Source: an uncultured Rhodanobacter sp.
GTDB lineage: Bacteria; Pseudomonadota; Gammaproteobacteria; Xanthomonadales; Rhodanobacteraceae
Length of the DNA: 18,899 bases
Assembly: GCA_903827735.1 (NCBI GenBank)
Contig: CAIKJM010000463.1
Coordinates: forward strand, 1-18,899
Direction: 5' to 3'
The notes below the pieces were generated by a model, which saw only the letters and a program-made list of their open reading frames with translations, ran no database searches and had not been told where the DNA came from. A program made the translations under genes and the position numbers. The first letter of the stretch is position 1. Every line of letters begins with the position of its first letter. This document shows, in pieces, positions 1-8,200 of the stretch.

Positions 1-199
1 CGCACAAGATGAAGGTGGGAGGAGACCCGTCAACCCGCGCCACACCTGAGCGCACGTCGCTACGGCGTGCAGATTGACGCGGTTTTTCTTCACGCTCGCA
101 TGGCGGGTGCTGTGGGTGAATGGCGGACCCCCAACCGGTCAGCCAACTTCGTGGCGCGCCGCGGGCCATTTTTTGGCTTCCATTCAAGAGGACAACGCC
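1..199. other. Left edge, no gene supported
   Basis: I see no supported gene here. The frames that are open from the left edge stop within about 75 bases, and the longer reading frames in this stretch run through the DUF1328 gene in a different frame. A TTGACG hexamer at 74-79 could be a -35 box, but no good -10 follows at 16-18 bp, so I do not call a promoter. Confidence 0.5.
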
Positions 200-355
200 A
201 TGCTCCACTACGCACTGGTTTTTCTGGTTATCGCGATCATAGCCGCCGTACTGGGTTTTGGCGGCATCGCTGGTGCCGCTGCAGGTATTGCAAAGATTCT
301 TTTCGTTATCTTCCTGATCTTTGCGATTCTGGCTTTTTTCCGCCGCGCAAGGTAA
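200..355 (+). CDS. DUF1328 family small membrane protein (YtjA-like)
   Basis: This gene encodes a 51-residue, almost wholly hydrophobic peptide. It has two predicted membrane segments (about residues 4-22 and 30-47) separated by a Gly/Ala-rich turn (GFGGIAGAAAG), and it ends in a basic FFRRAR tail. Length, composition and the GFGGIAG turn fit the DUF1328/YtjA family of small inner-membrane proteins, whose molecular role is unknown. The start at 200 is chosen because AAGAGGA lies about 8 bases upstream and the family begins with this short sequence. Longer upstream starts would add a non-family N-terminus. It leads a same-strand set of small membrane proteins, which suggests an envelope or stress role, but that is inference. 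Confidence 0.85.
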   Translation: MLHYALVFLVIAIIAAVLGFGGIAGAAAGIAKILFVIFLIFAILAFFRRAR

Positions 356-457
356 CAAGGCGATACTTCTGCGAGAGTGACGTTTAGCGGCGCACTCTCC
401 GCGGCAACCGATGCGTCGAAGCACTGCGTCCTCGTCCGTCCTCAAATGGAGTTTCCC

Positions 458-820
458 ATGAACAAGCACATCCAAACCCCCGAAGAGCTGGCCAGCAGCC
501 GCATCGACGAGAGCGCCGAGCGGATTAAGCAGGCTACATCGAACGTCGTGGCGAGCACCAAGGAAGCCGTGGATCGCGCGGCCGACACGGTGGAAGATGG
601 CCTTCATCGTGCGACCGACAAGGTGGCTGACGTGGCTAACCGCACGACGGACAAGGCTGTTGAAATTGGCGAGCGCGGCCGCGAGGTCTACGACCAGACG
701 CGCGAGCGTGCCGACGAGTGGCTGGAAGTGGCACGTGACTATGTGCGCGAGAAGCCGGTGCAGTCGGTCGCCATTGCGCTGGGCGCTGGTTGGCTGCTCG
801 GCCGTATCCTGCGTCGTTGA
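458..820 (+). CDS. DUF883 family protein (ElaB/YqjD-like), membrane-anchored
   Basis: This gene encodes a 120-residue protein with a long charged alpha-helical body (residues about 8-98) and a hydrophobic C-terminal anchor (about 101-117, AIALGAGWLLGRILRR). This layout is typical of DUF883 proteins. E. coli YqjD and ElaB are inner-membrane anchored, made in stationary phase, and YqjD is reported to bind ribosomes. The body contains 11-residue repeats, for example RATDKVADVAN (51-61) followed by RTTDKAVEIGE (62-72), a pattern like LEA or apolipoprotein helices. I chose the ATG at 458 over the in-frame start at 377 because the family begins near this methionine and GGAG lies 6-7 bases upstream. 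The YqjE-like gene follows 23 bp downstream, as in the E. coli yqjDE order. Confidence 0.85.
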   Translation: MNKHIQTPEELASSRIDESAERIKQATSNVVASTKEAVDRAADTVEDGLHRATDKVADVANRTTDKAVEIGERGREVYDQTRERADEWLEVARDYVREKPVQSVAIALGAGWLLGRILRR

Positions 821-843
821 TCTCGCCAAGCTAGGGGCAGGGA

Positions 844-1428
844 ATGCAGCAACCGACATTGGAACCCGGAACCGCGGCGCCCGAAACGGCGCCGCTTCCG
901 TCTGGGCTGTTTACTGAACTCGGCCAACTCAGCCGTGCAGTGAAGCACCTGTTCGGCGCTCAGCTGCATCTGCTGGCTGCCGAATTAGGGTTGGCACGTG
1001 CCGCCGTGTCGTGGATGCTGCTGGCCGGACTGGCCGCGATGGTCGCGGGCGTCGGTCTGGGCCTGAGTCTGCTCGCGTTTATTGGTCTGCTGCTGGCAAA
1101 GTGGTTCGGTTCGTGGGTGCTGGCGTTGCTTGCCCTGTGCGTCATCCAGGTGCTCTTTCTCCTCGGATCGATTCTACTGTTCCGCCGCTGTATGCATTGG
1201 ATGAGTTTGCCGGTAACGCGCGGCGAGTGGCGCGGCATGGTGCGTGATACGGTGAATAAGGCGCGCGAAGAGGTCGACGTGGATCGGATCAAGGCCGACC
1301 TGTCGCGAGTGAAGGACGAGGCCCTGCGCAAAGCGGAAGCTCTGAAAGACGAGCTGCTCGCCGGTAAGCCGCATACGCCCCGCGACGGCGGAACCGCGCC
1401 GTCCAAGGGTGGGGAGACCAACGCATGA
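844..1428 (+). CDS. YqjE-like / phage holin superfamily III membrane protein
   Basis: This 194-residue protein has a soluble N-terminus (1-25), an amphipathic stretch (25-52), and two strong membrane segments at about 56-84 and 89-114. A charged helical tail (about 126-175) with alternating Lys, Arg, Glu and Asp follows. This matches the putative Actinobacteriophage holin III/DUF1469 family, to which E. coli YqjE belongs. The family name is historical, and no lysis role is implied for chromosomal copies beside DUF883 genes. A strong AGGGG ribosome site at 833-837 fixes the ATG at 844. Its TGA at 1426-1428 overlaps an ATG at 1425. It is probably co-transcribed with the DUF883 gene and the downstream 114-residue gene. 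Its biochemical function is unknown. Confidence 0.8.
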   Translation: MQQPTLEPGTAAPETAPLPSGLFTELGQLSRAVKHLFGAQLHLLAAELGLARAAVSWMLLAGLAAMVAGVGLGLSLLAFIGLLLAKWFGSWVLALLALCVIQVLFLLGSILLFRRCMHWMSLPVTRGEWRGMVRDTVNKAREEVDVDRIKADLSRVKDEALRKAEALKDELLAGKPHTPRDGGTAPSKGGETNA

Positions 1429-1442
1429 GCCCGAACCTATGA
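1425..1442 (+). other. Five-codon overlapping frame, possible coupling leader
   Basis: ATG AGC CCG AAC CTA TGA starts inside the stop of the YqjE-like gene (ATGA at 1425-1428) and ends inside the start of the next gene (ATGA at 1439-1442). GGGGAG at 1410-1415 is well placed, about 9 bases upstream of this ATG. The arrangement could hand ribosomes from one gene to the next. It may equally be accidental. Confidence 0.25.
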
Positions 1443-1783
1443 GTCTGTTCAAGCAGCTAGCCAAGGTGCGCACCGCACAGGCGGACATGAAGCTCGCGCG
1501 CAGCGAGCTCAGCCCGCCAGCCACGGCGCTGCTGGCCCGAGGCCAGCGTTATCCGTTGACCACAGTCAGTATCGCGGCCGGCACCGGACTGATTCTGGGT
1601 CGCCTCAATGTGCACCCGCTGCGTGTGCCCGGTCTGGGCTCCCTCCTGGGCGGCGGAGTGGCCGAAGCGGTGACGCACGGCGCCCGCCTCTTTTCCGCGC
1701 TCGGCTCTTTTGATCTAGGCGGCTCCGGCGATAGCGATCGGGACGACGCGTCGAGCGACAGCGACAGCAGCCAGTCGTCATGA
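1439..1783 (+). CDS. Hypothetical protein with glycine-zipper-like segment
   Basis: I do not recognise this 114-residue protein. It occupies the position of yqjK in the E. coli yqjDEK cluster, but I cannot claim homology. The N-terminus is basic. A hydrophobic Gly/Ala segment at about residues 37-52 (TVSIAAGTGLILGR) resembles the C-terminal anchor of the DUF883 protein two genes upstream. A Gly/Leu-rich middle follows, and the last 20 or so residues are almost all Ser, Asp and Gly. The ATG at 1439 gives the natural MSLFKQLAK start. It overlaps the stop of a five-codon frame (ATG 1425 to TGA 1442), and the only good ribosome site (GGGGAG, 1410-1415) serves that frame. An in-frame GTG at 1409 is the alternative start. 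It is probably envelope-associated. Confidence 0.65.
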   Translation: MSLFKQLAKVRTAQADMKLARSELSPPATALLARGQRYPLTTVSIAAGTGLILGRLNVHPLRVPGLGSLLGGGVAEAVTHGARLFSALGSFDLGGSGDSDRDDASSDSDSSQSS

Positions 1784-1894
1784 CGGCCACGATGATGCAG
1801 GTATCGGCAAGGCATCGGTCGAGGCTCGCATCATTCGATCGGCGGCTGGCAACCTCCGTCTCCGCCCATGCATGCTTTTTCCTGACAACTCACC

Positions 1895-3082
1895 GTGAAT
1901 GACGAGGCCGGCCCGGGCCACTTGCCCGTTCGCGAGCCGCCGGTCGCCGACCGCGGCGGCATCGCTCCGCTCGACGACGCGCCCACATCAGGCTACGCCA
2001 CCAGCGCCAGCATGCGCAGTCGGCAGACCTCGCGCGGCACGCTGCGGCACCTGCGCGCGATCCGCGTGATTTTGAACAGCATGCTGCTGCTGGCGCTGAT
2101 GTACACCGTCACGCTGACCAAGTCGCTGCTGATTCCGCTGGTGCTGGCAGCATTCCTTGGGTTGGCACTCAATCCGATTGTCGCCGCTGGTTCGCGTCGC
2201 GGCCTGCCGCGCTGGCTGTGTGCCAGCGTGCTGATGATGGCCCTGGTCGGCTCGCTCGCCTTCGGCGTGAGCAAGGTGGCGCAGCCGGCGATGGGCTGGA
2301 TCGAGGGCGCGCCGGCCACCATGAAAGAGCTGCTGCCCAAATTCCGGACCATTACTGCACCCTTCGAAATGGCCAACCGTGCGACCCAGAATCTGGTCAA
2401 TGGGCCGCCATCGCGCGCCCATCCCGCAGTGGCGGCGGCCGCGGTATCGATCAGCACCTGGGACGTGCTGGCCAAGGCGCCAGCTGTGATCGCCGCGATG
2501 CTGACGGTGACCCTGCTCGTGTTCTTTTTTCTGGTATTCGGTGACACGCTGCTGAGGCGGCTGGTGGAAATCGTCCCCGATTTCCACGCCAAGCGGCACG
2601 CGGTCGTCATCGTGCGCAGCATCCAGACCGAGGTGTCGCGTTACATTCTCACCACGTCATTGATCAACTTGAGCCTGGGCCTGTTTACCGCGGGTATGCT
2701 GTGGTGGTTGAAGATGCCCGATCCGCTGCTATGGGGCACGGTCGCCATGCTGGCCAACTACATTCCCTACGTCGGCGCGATCACCACCACCACCATTTTG
2801 ATGATGGTCGGGCTGGTGCATTTCGATCAGCTCGGCCAGGCGATGCTGCCGGCGCTGTGCTTTATCGGCTTCACCATCGTTGAAGGCAATCTGATTACGC
2901 CGATGGTGCTGGGCCGGCGCATGCGCGTCAGCCCGATCGCGATTCTGCTGTGGCTGCTGGTGTGGGGCTGGCTGTGGGGAATCCCCGGGGCCTTGCTGGC
3001 CGTGCCGATGCTGACCAGCGTAAAACTCATCGCCGAACGCATCCGTGGCTGGGGCTGGTTCGCGGTGATGGTGCAGCGCTGA
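1895..3082 (+). CDS. AI-2E family transporter (UPF0118/PerM-like)
   Basis: This is a multi-pass inner-membrane protein of up to 395 residues from the AI-2E/PerM (UPF0118) family. Visible features are paired N-terminal membrane segments (about residues 60-100), a third segment near 108-130, and a soluble central region (about 140-200). A membrane block then runs to the C-terminus, with the family-typical stretch PDPLLWGTVAMLANYIPYVG and a later TIVEGNLITPMVLGRRM, where the EGN..TP pattern is a hallmark. Named members export autoinducer-2 (TqsA) or act as Na+/H+ antiporters, so the substrate here cannot be told. The GTG start at 1895 lacks a clear ribosome site and gives a roughly 40-residue polar N-terminal extension. 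An ATG at 2012 would give about 356 residues, closer to the usual length. It converges on the SDR gene with 15 bp between stop codons. Confidence 0.85.
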   Translation: MNDEAGPGHLPVREPPVADRGGIAPLDDAPTSGYATSASMRSRQTSRGTLRHLRAIRVILNSMLLLALMYTVTLTKSLLIPLVLAAFLGLALNPIVAAGSRRGLPRWLCASVLMMALVGSLAFGVSKVAQPAMGWIEGAPATMKELLPKFRTITAPFEMANRATQNLVNGPPSRAHPAVAAAAVSISTWDVLAKAPAVIAAMLTVTLLVFFFLVFGDTLLRRLVEIVPDFHAKRHAVVIVRSIQTEVSRYILTTSLINLSLGLFTAGMLWWLKMPDPLLWGTVAMLANYIPYVGAITTTTILMMVGLVHFDQLGQAMLPALCFIGFTIVEGNLITPMVLGRRMRVSPIAILLWLLVWGWLWGIPGALLAVPMLTSVKLIAERIRGWGWFAVMVQR

Positions 3083-3097
3083 GCCGAGGCGCAATGA

Positions 3098-3868
3098 TCA
3101 CCAGTCGATCGGTTGGCAATCGCGGAAAAAGCCGCCGGTTGTCGACGATTTCGGCGGCAGGCAGGCCGCCCACACGACGCCCTGCGCGCTTTCCTTGACC
3201 GGCCTCCCGCCGGTACCGCCCATGTCGGTATGGGTCCAGCCGGGGCACACCGCGTTGACCAGGATCCCGCTGCCGCCCAACTCCGCCGCGAGGGTGCGGG
3301 TATAGGTGTTGAGGGCGGCCTTCGAGACGCGATAGGCCGGGCAGCATTCGCCCTCGACCGCGCTGGAGCCGCAGCCGCTGGAGACGTTGACGATACGGCC
3401 GAAACCAAAGGGGCGCATCAGCGGCAGCAGCGCCTCGCAAAGCCGCCAGGCGCCGAACAGATTGGTCTCTAGCGCGCCGCGCACGATATCGAGGTCGATC
3501 GAAGACGGCAGTTCACCCATGTCGTAGTAGGCGCCGGCGTTATTGATAAGGACGTCCAGACGTCCATACGTATTCTCGATATATCGCGCTGCGACCTCGA
3601 TACCGGCCTGGTCGGTGACGTCCAGCTGGATTGCCGTGACGTCGGCCCCGTCACGGCGCAGTTGCTGCGCCGTGCGCTCACCTAGCGTGAGGTTACGACT
3701 GCCAAGCAGTACGGCCATGCCGGTTCCTGCAAGCTGCCGTACCACCTCCAGGCCAAGCCCCCGATTGGCGCCGCTGACCAATGCGATCTGCTGCGCCAGC
3801 GGTGGCGCGGTGAACAAGGAGGAGGTGCGACGTGGTTGCCGGCGCAGCCCCTCGGGTCCGCTGTTCAT
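3098..3868 (-). CDS. SDR family NAD(P)-dependent oxidoreductase, last gene of the efflux operon
   Basis: This 256-residue protein is a classical short-chain dehydrogenase/reductase. It has a Rossmann cofactor loop SGANRGLG at 32-39, NNAG at 109-112, catalytic Ser in NVSSG at 161-165, the YRVSK active site at 179-183 (Tyr179, Lys183), and PGW at 209-211. An Arg in the glycine loop and another at residue 58 (GSRN) make NADPH plausible. The closest recognisable type is the carbonyl-reductase-like SDRs; the substrate is unknown. I chose the ATG at 3868 because it overlaps the stop of the outer-membrane component as ATGA, with no clear ribosome site, which suggests translational coupling. An in-frame start at 3916 would add 16 residues inside the upstream gene. 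About 28 residues precede the Rossmann strand, somewhat more than usual. Finding this enzyme in an RND operon is the notable point. Confidence 0.88.
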   Translation of the reverse strand: MNSGPEGLRRQPRRTSSLFTAPPLAQQIALVSGANRGLGLEVVRQLAGTGMAVLLGSRNLTLGERTAQQLRRDGADVTAIQLDVTDQAGIEVAARYIENTYGRLDVLINNAGAYYDMGELPSSIDLDIVRGALETNLFGAWRLCEALLPLMRPFGFGRIVNVSSGCGSSAVEGECCPAYRVSKAALNTYTRTLAAELGGSGILVNAVCPGWTHTDMGGTGGRPVKESAQGVVWAACLPPKSSTTGGFFRDCQPIDW

Positions 3869-5298
3869 GGCGCGCTGGCCAGAGCGCTGCAGCGTTCGTT
3901 GCCGCAGGCCTGCCAACCGCCGCCAAGTGCCTTGTAGATGGCGATGGCCTGAAGATTGATGCCGGCTTCGGCCTCAGCCAGCTGATCTTCCGCGGTGAGC
4001 TGCGTGCGCTGGGCGTCGAGCAGCTCGAGATAGTCGGTGGCACCGGCTTCGTAGCGAACGCGCGCCAGTTCGGCGGCGCGCGTGCTCTGGGTGGCCTGCT
4101 CGTCTAGTTTCTGCACGCGCACGCGCTGCTGGTTGTAGCCGACCAGCGCGTTATCGACGTCTTCCAGTGCGGCAAGCATGGTGCGCTGGTAATTCGCCTT
4201 CGCTTCGTCGGCGCGCGCTTCGCTGGCCTTGACGCCGGAACGCACGCGCTGCACGTTGAGCCCGTCCCAGCTGATGCTTGGCGCTAGCGAAAAAGCGCGT
4301 GATTCGGTACCACCGAAGTCATTGCTGCGGCCGGCCAGAAAACCGACGAAGCCGCCCAGCGAGATGTGCGGGAACCAGTCCGCTTTGGCTACGCCGATGC
4401 GCGCGTTGGCCGCCGCCAGTTCGCGCTCTGCAACGCGGATGTCCGGCCGGCGGGCCAGCACGTCGCCGGCGTTGCCGATCGGCAGCGCCGTATCGATCGG
4501 ATGGAAGGTTTTCGGCGAAAGATCAATGTCGAGTTCTCCCGGCCGCTCACCGAGCAGTACGGCGAGGCGGAACGTATCGGCCTGTGCCTGAGTCTGCAGC
4601 GGGGGCAGCTGCGCCTCGACTGAGGCCAGACGCGCGCTGGCGCTGGCGACATCCTGATCCGAACCGGTGCCGACATCGGCGCGGCTCTTGATCAGCTTGA
4701 GCGAATCGCGCAGGTTGCCGATATCGCGCTGGGCGACGTCGATGCGCAGCTGGGCGCCACGCAGATCGAAGTAATGCCGCGCCACTTCGGCGAACAGCGT
4801 GACTTGCGCATCCTCCAGCGATGCCGCGCCAGCTTCGGTATCCGCGCGCGCGGCTTCCACTGAACGGCGGATGCCGCCGAACAAATCCAGCTCCCAGCTA
4901 GCGTCGAAACCGGCCTGGTAAGTGGTGATGGTTTCGGGATCAGTGGTGAAACCCGGCTGCTGTTCGCGGCTGCGCGTATAGCTGGTCTGCGCCTGGACGT
5001 CGGGCACCTGCTGCGAACGCGCCGTACCGAGCTGTGCCCGCGACTGATTCAGACGTGCCAGCGCGATTTTCAGATCCGGGCTGTTCTTCGCGGCGCGCTT
5101 GATTAGCGTGTCGAGCGTTTGATCGTTGAACTGCGTCCACCAGTTGGCCTGAAAATCCCGCGCCGACTGCTGCGCGGCATCGACGCCCTGCAGCGCCACC
5201 GGCTTTTCAACCGGACGGTGATAGTCAGGGCCGACGGTGATGCAGCCGGCCAGGAGCAGCGCGCTGGCAAAAGCGCTCAAACGGAAAAGCGAAGTCAT
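3865..5298 (-). CDS. Efflux transporter outer-membrane lipoprotein (NodT/OprM family)
   Basis: This 477-residue protein is the outer-membrane channel of a tripartite RND pump. It carries a lipoprotein signal peptide with the lipobox LAGC and Cys19 as the lipidation site. The N-terminal motif GPDYHRP follows directly, as is typical of NodT/OprM-type factors. Two OEP repeats follow (about residues 60-265 and 275-460), rich in Ala, Gln, Arg and Leu for the trimeric alpha-barrel; DASWELDLFGGIRR lies in the first and GLNVQRVRSG in the second. It would form the exit duct joined to the adaptor and pump encoded upstream. Its ATG is 1 bp past the pump stop, with GAGGA about 9 bases upstream inside the pump gene. 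The stop overlaps the SDR start. A MexEF-OprN-type OprN role is likely by context. Confidence 0.93.
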   Translation of the reverse strand: MTSLFRLSAFASALLLAGCITVGPDYHRPVEKPVALQGVDAAQQSARDFQANWWTQFNDQTLDTLIKRAAKNSPDLKIALARLNQSRAQLGTARSQQVPDVQAQTSYTRSREQQPGFTTDPETITTYQAGFDASWELDLFGGIRRSVEAARADTEAGAASLEDAQVTLFAEVARHYFDLRGAQLRIDVAQRDIGNLRDSLKLIKSRADVGTGSDQDVASASARLASVEAQLPPLQTQAQADTFRLAVLLGERPGELDIDLSPKTFHPIDTALPIGNAGDVLARRPDIRVAERELAAANARIGVAKADWFPHISLGGFVGFLAGRSNDFGGTESRAFSLAPSISWDGLNVQRVRSGVKASEARADEAKANYQRTMLAALEDVDNALVGYNQQRVRVQKLDEQATQSTRAAELARVRYEAGATDYLELLDAQRTQLTAEDQLAEAEAGINLQAIAIYKALGGGWQACGNERCSALASAP

Positions 5299-5299
5299 C

Positions 5300-8200
5300 T
5301 CAGTGTTCCTCGAAAGCGGGAGCGGGCAGCGCCGCGTGACGCGCCTTGCGGGCGGCGCGGCGGACCGCGCTGTTTTCGCTCCAGCGGCGGATCAGTACAT
5401 AGAACAGCGGGGTGAATACCAGGCCGAAGAAGGTGACGCCGAGCATGCCGGAGAACACCGCCACGCCCATCGCGTGACGCATCTCCGCACCGGCGCCGTG
5501 CGACAGCACCAGCGGCACCACGCCCATGATGAAAGCGAACGACGTCATCAGGATCGGGCGCAGCCGCAGTCGCGCCGCTTCCAGCACGGCCTGCACGCGA
5601 TCCAGTCCTTCGAGGATCTGCGCTTCGCGGGCAAACTCGACGATCAGGATGGCGTTTTTGCAGGCCAGTCCCACCAGCACGATCAGGCCGATCTGGGTAA
5701 AGATGTTGTTGTCGCCGCCGCTCAGCCACACGCCGGTAATCGCGGACAGCAGCACCATCGGCACGATCATGATCACCGCCAGCGGCAGGGTCAGGCTTTC
5801 GTACAGCGACGCGAGCACCAGGAACACCAGCAGCACCGACAGCGGGAACACCAGCACCGCGGTGTTGCCGGCGAGAATCTGCTGATAGGTCAGCTCGGTC
5901 CACTCGAACGACATGCCGTTGGGCAGGGTGTTCTTGGCCAGCCGCTCCATCGCATCCTGGGCCTGGCCCGAGCTGTAGCCGGGTGCCGCGCCGCCGTTGA
6001 TTTCCGCGGTCGGGAAACCGTTGTAGTGCTGCACGCGATCCGGCCCCACGCTCTGGCGCACGCTGACAAACGAACCCAGCGGCACCATCTCGCCACGGGC
6101 GTTGCGTGTCTTCAAGGTGGTGATGTCCTGCGGCTCGTGGCGGAAACCGGGCTCGGCCGAGACATTGACCTGGTAGGTGCGACCGAAGCGATTGAAGTCG
6201 TTGACGTAGAGCGAGCCCAGATACGCTTGCATGGTCTGGTAGACATCGCTCAGATCCACGCCTTCGGCCTTGGCCTTTTCGCGATCCACGTCGGCGTCGA
6301 TCTGCGGCACGCTGACCTGATAGCTGGAGAACAGCCCGGCCAGCGCCGGCTCCTTCTGGCTGGCGGTGATCAGGTTCTGGGTCTGTTTGTACAGCTCCTC
6401 GAAGCCCTGGTCGCCGCGGTCCTCCACCTGCAGGCGGAAGCCGCCGATCGTGCCCAGGCCGTTCACCGGCGGCGGCGGAAAGATCGCGATATAGGCATCC
6501 TGGATCGCCGCATACTTCTGCTGCAGCGCCGCGGTGATCGCACCGGCCGAAAGCGACGCATCGCGGCGCTCCTCGAACGGCTTCAGCGTGACGAAAACGA
6601 TGCCGGAATTCGTGCTGTTGGTAAAACCATTGATCGACAAGCCTGGAAACTCGACCGCGCTTTCCACGCCCGGCTGCTTCAAGGCGATATCGCTCATGCG
6701 GCGTATCACGGCTTCGGAGCGGTCCAGCGACGACGCGTCCGGCAGCTGCGCGAACGACACCAGGTACTGCTTGTCCTGCGCCGGCACGAAGCCGGTCGGC
6801 ACCTTGGCAAAGCCGAACACGCCCAGCAGGACCAGGCCGCCGTAGATGATCAGCGCGACGGAACCCGCCCGCAGCACGCGCTGCACGCCGCTGACGTAGC
6901 TGTTGGCGCTGCGCACGAAGAAGCGGTTGAACGGGCGGAACAGCCAGCCGAAGGCGCGATCGATGCCGCGGCTCAGCGCGTCCTTCGGTGCGCCGCGCTC
7001 CTTCAGCAACAAGGCGGCCAGCGCCGGGCTCAGGGTCAGCGAGTTGAACGCCGAGATCACCGTGGAGATCGCAATGGTCAGCGCGAACTGGCGATAGAAC
7101 TCGCCGGTCAAGCCGCTGATGAAGGCCGCCGGCACGAACACCGCGCACAGCACCAGCGCCGTGGCCACGATCGGGCCGGTGACTTCCTTCATCGCCTGAC
7201 GGGTGGCGTCCTTCGGCGACAGGCCGTGCTCGATATGCCGCTCGACGTTTTCCACTACCACGATCGCATCGTCCACCACGATGCCGATGGCCAGCACCAG
7301 GCCGAACAGCGACAGCGCATTGAGCGAAAAACCGGCCAGATACATCACCGCAAACGTGCCGACCAGCGACACTGGCACGGCGACCAGCGGAATGATCGAG
7401 GCGCGCCAGGTCTGCAGGAACAGAATCACCACCAGCACGACAAGCAGAATCGCTTCGAACAGCGTATGCACCACGGCCTCGATCGAGCCGCGCACGAATA
7501 CCGTCGGGTCATAGACGATCTTGTAATCGACGTCCTGCGGAAAATCCTTCTTCAGCTGCGCCATGGTGCTGCGCACTTCGTCGGAAATATGGATGGCGTT
7601 GGAGCCCGGCCGCGCGAAGATCGGCAAGGCCACCGCCGGCTTGTTGTTGAGCAGGCTGCGCAGCGCGTAATTGTTCGAACCCAGCTCCACCCGCGCGACG
7701 TCGCGCAGATAGGTGACGCCGCCGTCCGGACTGGTGCGCACGACGATCTTCAGAAACTCGTCTTCGGTGACCAGTCGGCCCTGCGTGTTGATGTTGAGCT
7801 GGAACGCGTTGTTATTCGGGCCGGGCGACGCGTTGAGTGCGCCGGCCGCCACTTCGACGTTCTGCTCCTTGATCGCGTGCACGATGTCGCCGGTGGTCAG
7901 GCCGCGGCTGGCCAGGCGCTGCGGATCGAGCCACACGCGCATGCTGTATTCGCCGGCGCCGAAAATCTGCACGTCGCCGACGCCGTCGAGGCGCGCGAGC
8001 TGGTCCTTGATATGCAGGCGCGCGTAGTTCGACAGGTACAGCATGTCGTAGCGCTGGTTCGGCGAAATCAGATGCACGACCATGGTCAGGTCCGGCGAGC
8101 TTTTCTGCGTAGTCACACCGAGCCGCTGCACTTCTTCGGGCAAGCGCGGCAGCGCCTGGGCCACGCGGTTCTGCACCTGCACCTGGGCGTCGTCGAGATT

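Noticed and set aside
844..1428. Prophage lysis gene, suggested by the holin-family name
   Set aside because: No other phage genes are present, and the order DUF883 then YqjE-like matches a chromosomal cluster.
1792..1834. ATGATGC and GCATCAT inverted repeat before the AI-2E gene
   Set aside because: The arms are only 7 bp with a 29-bp spacer and no T tract, so it is neither a good terminator nor a clear operator. It shares its core with the glnA repeat, but this is too short to build on.
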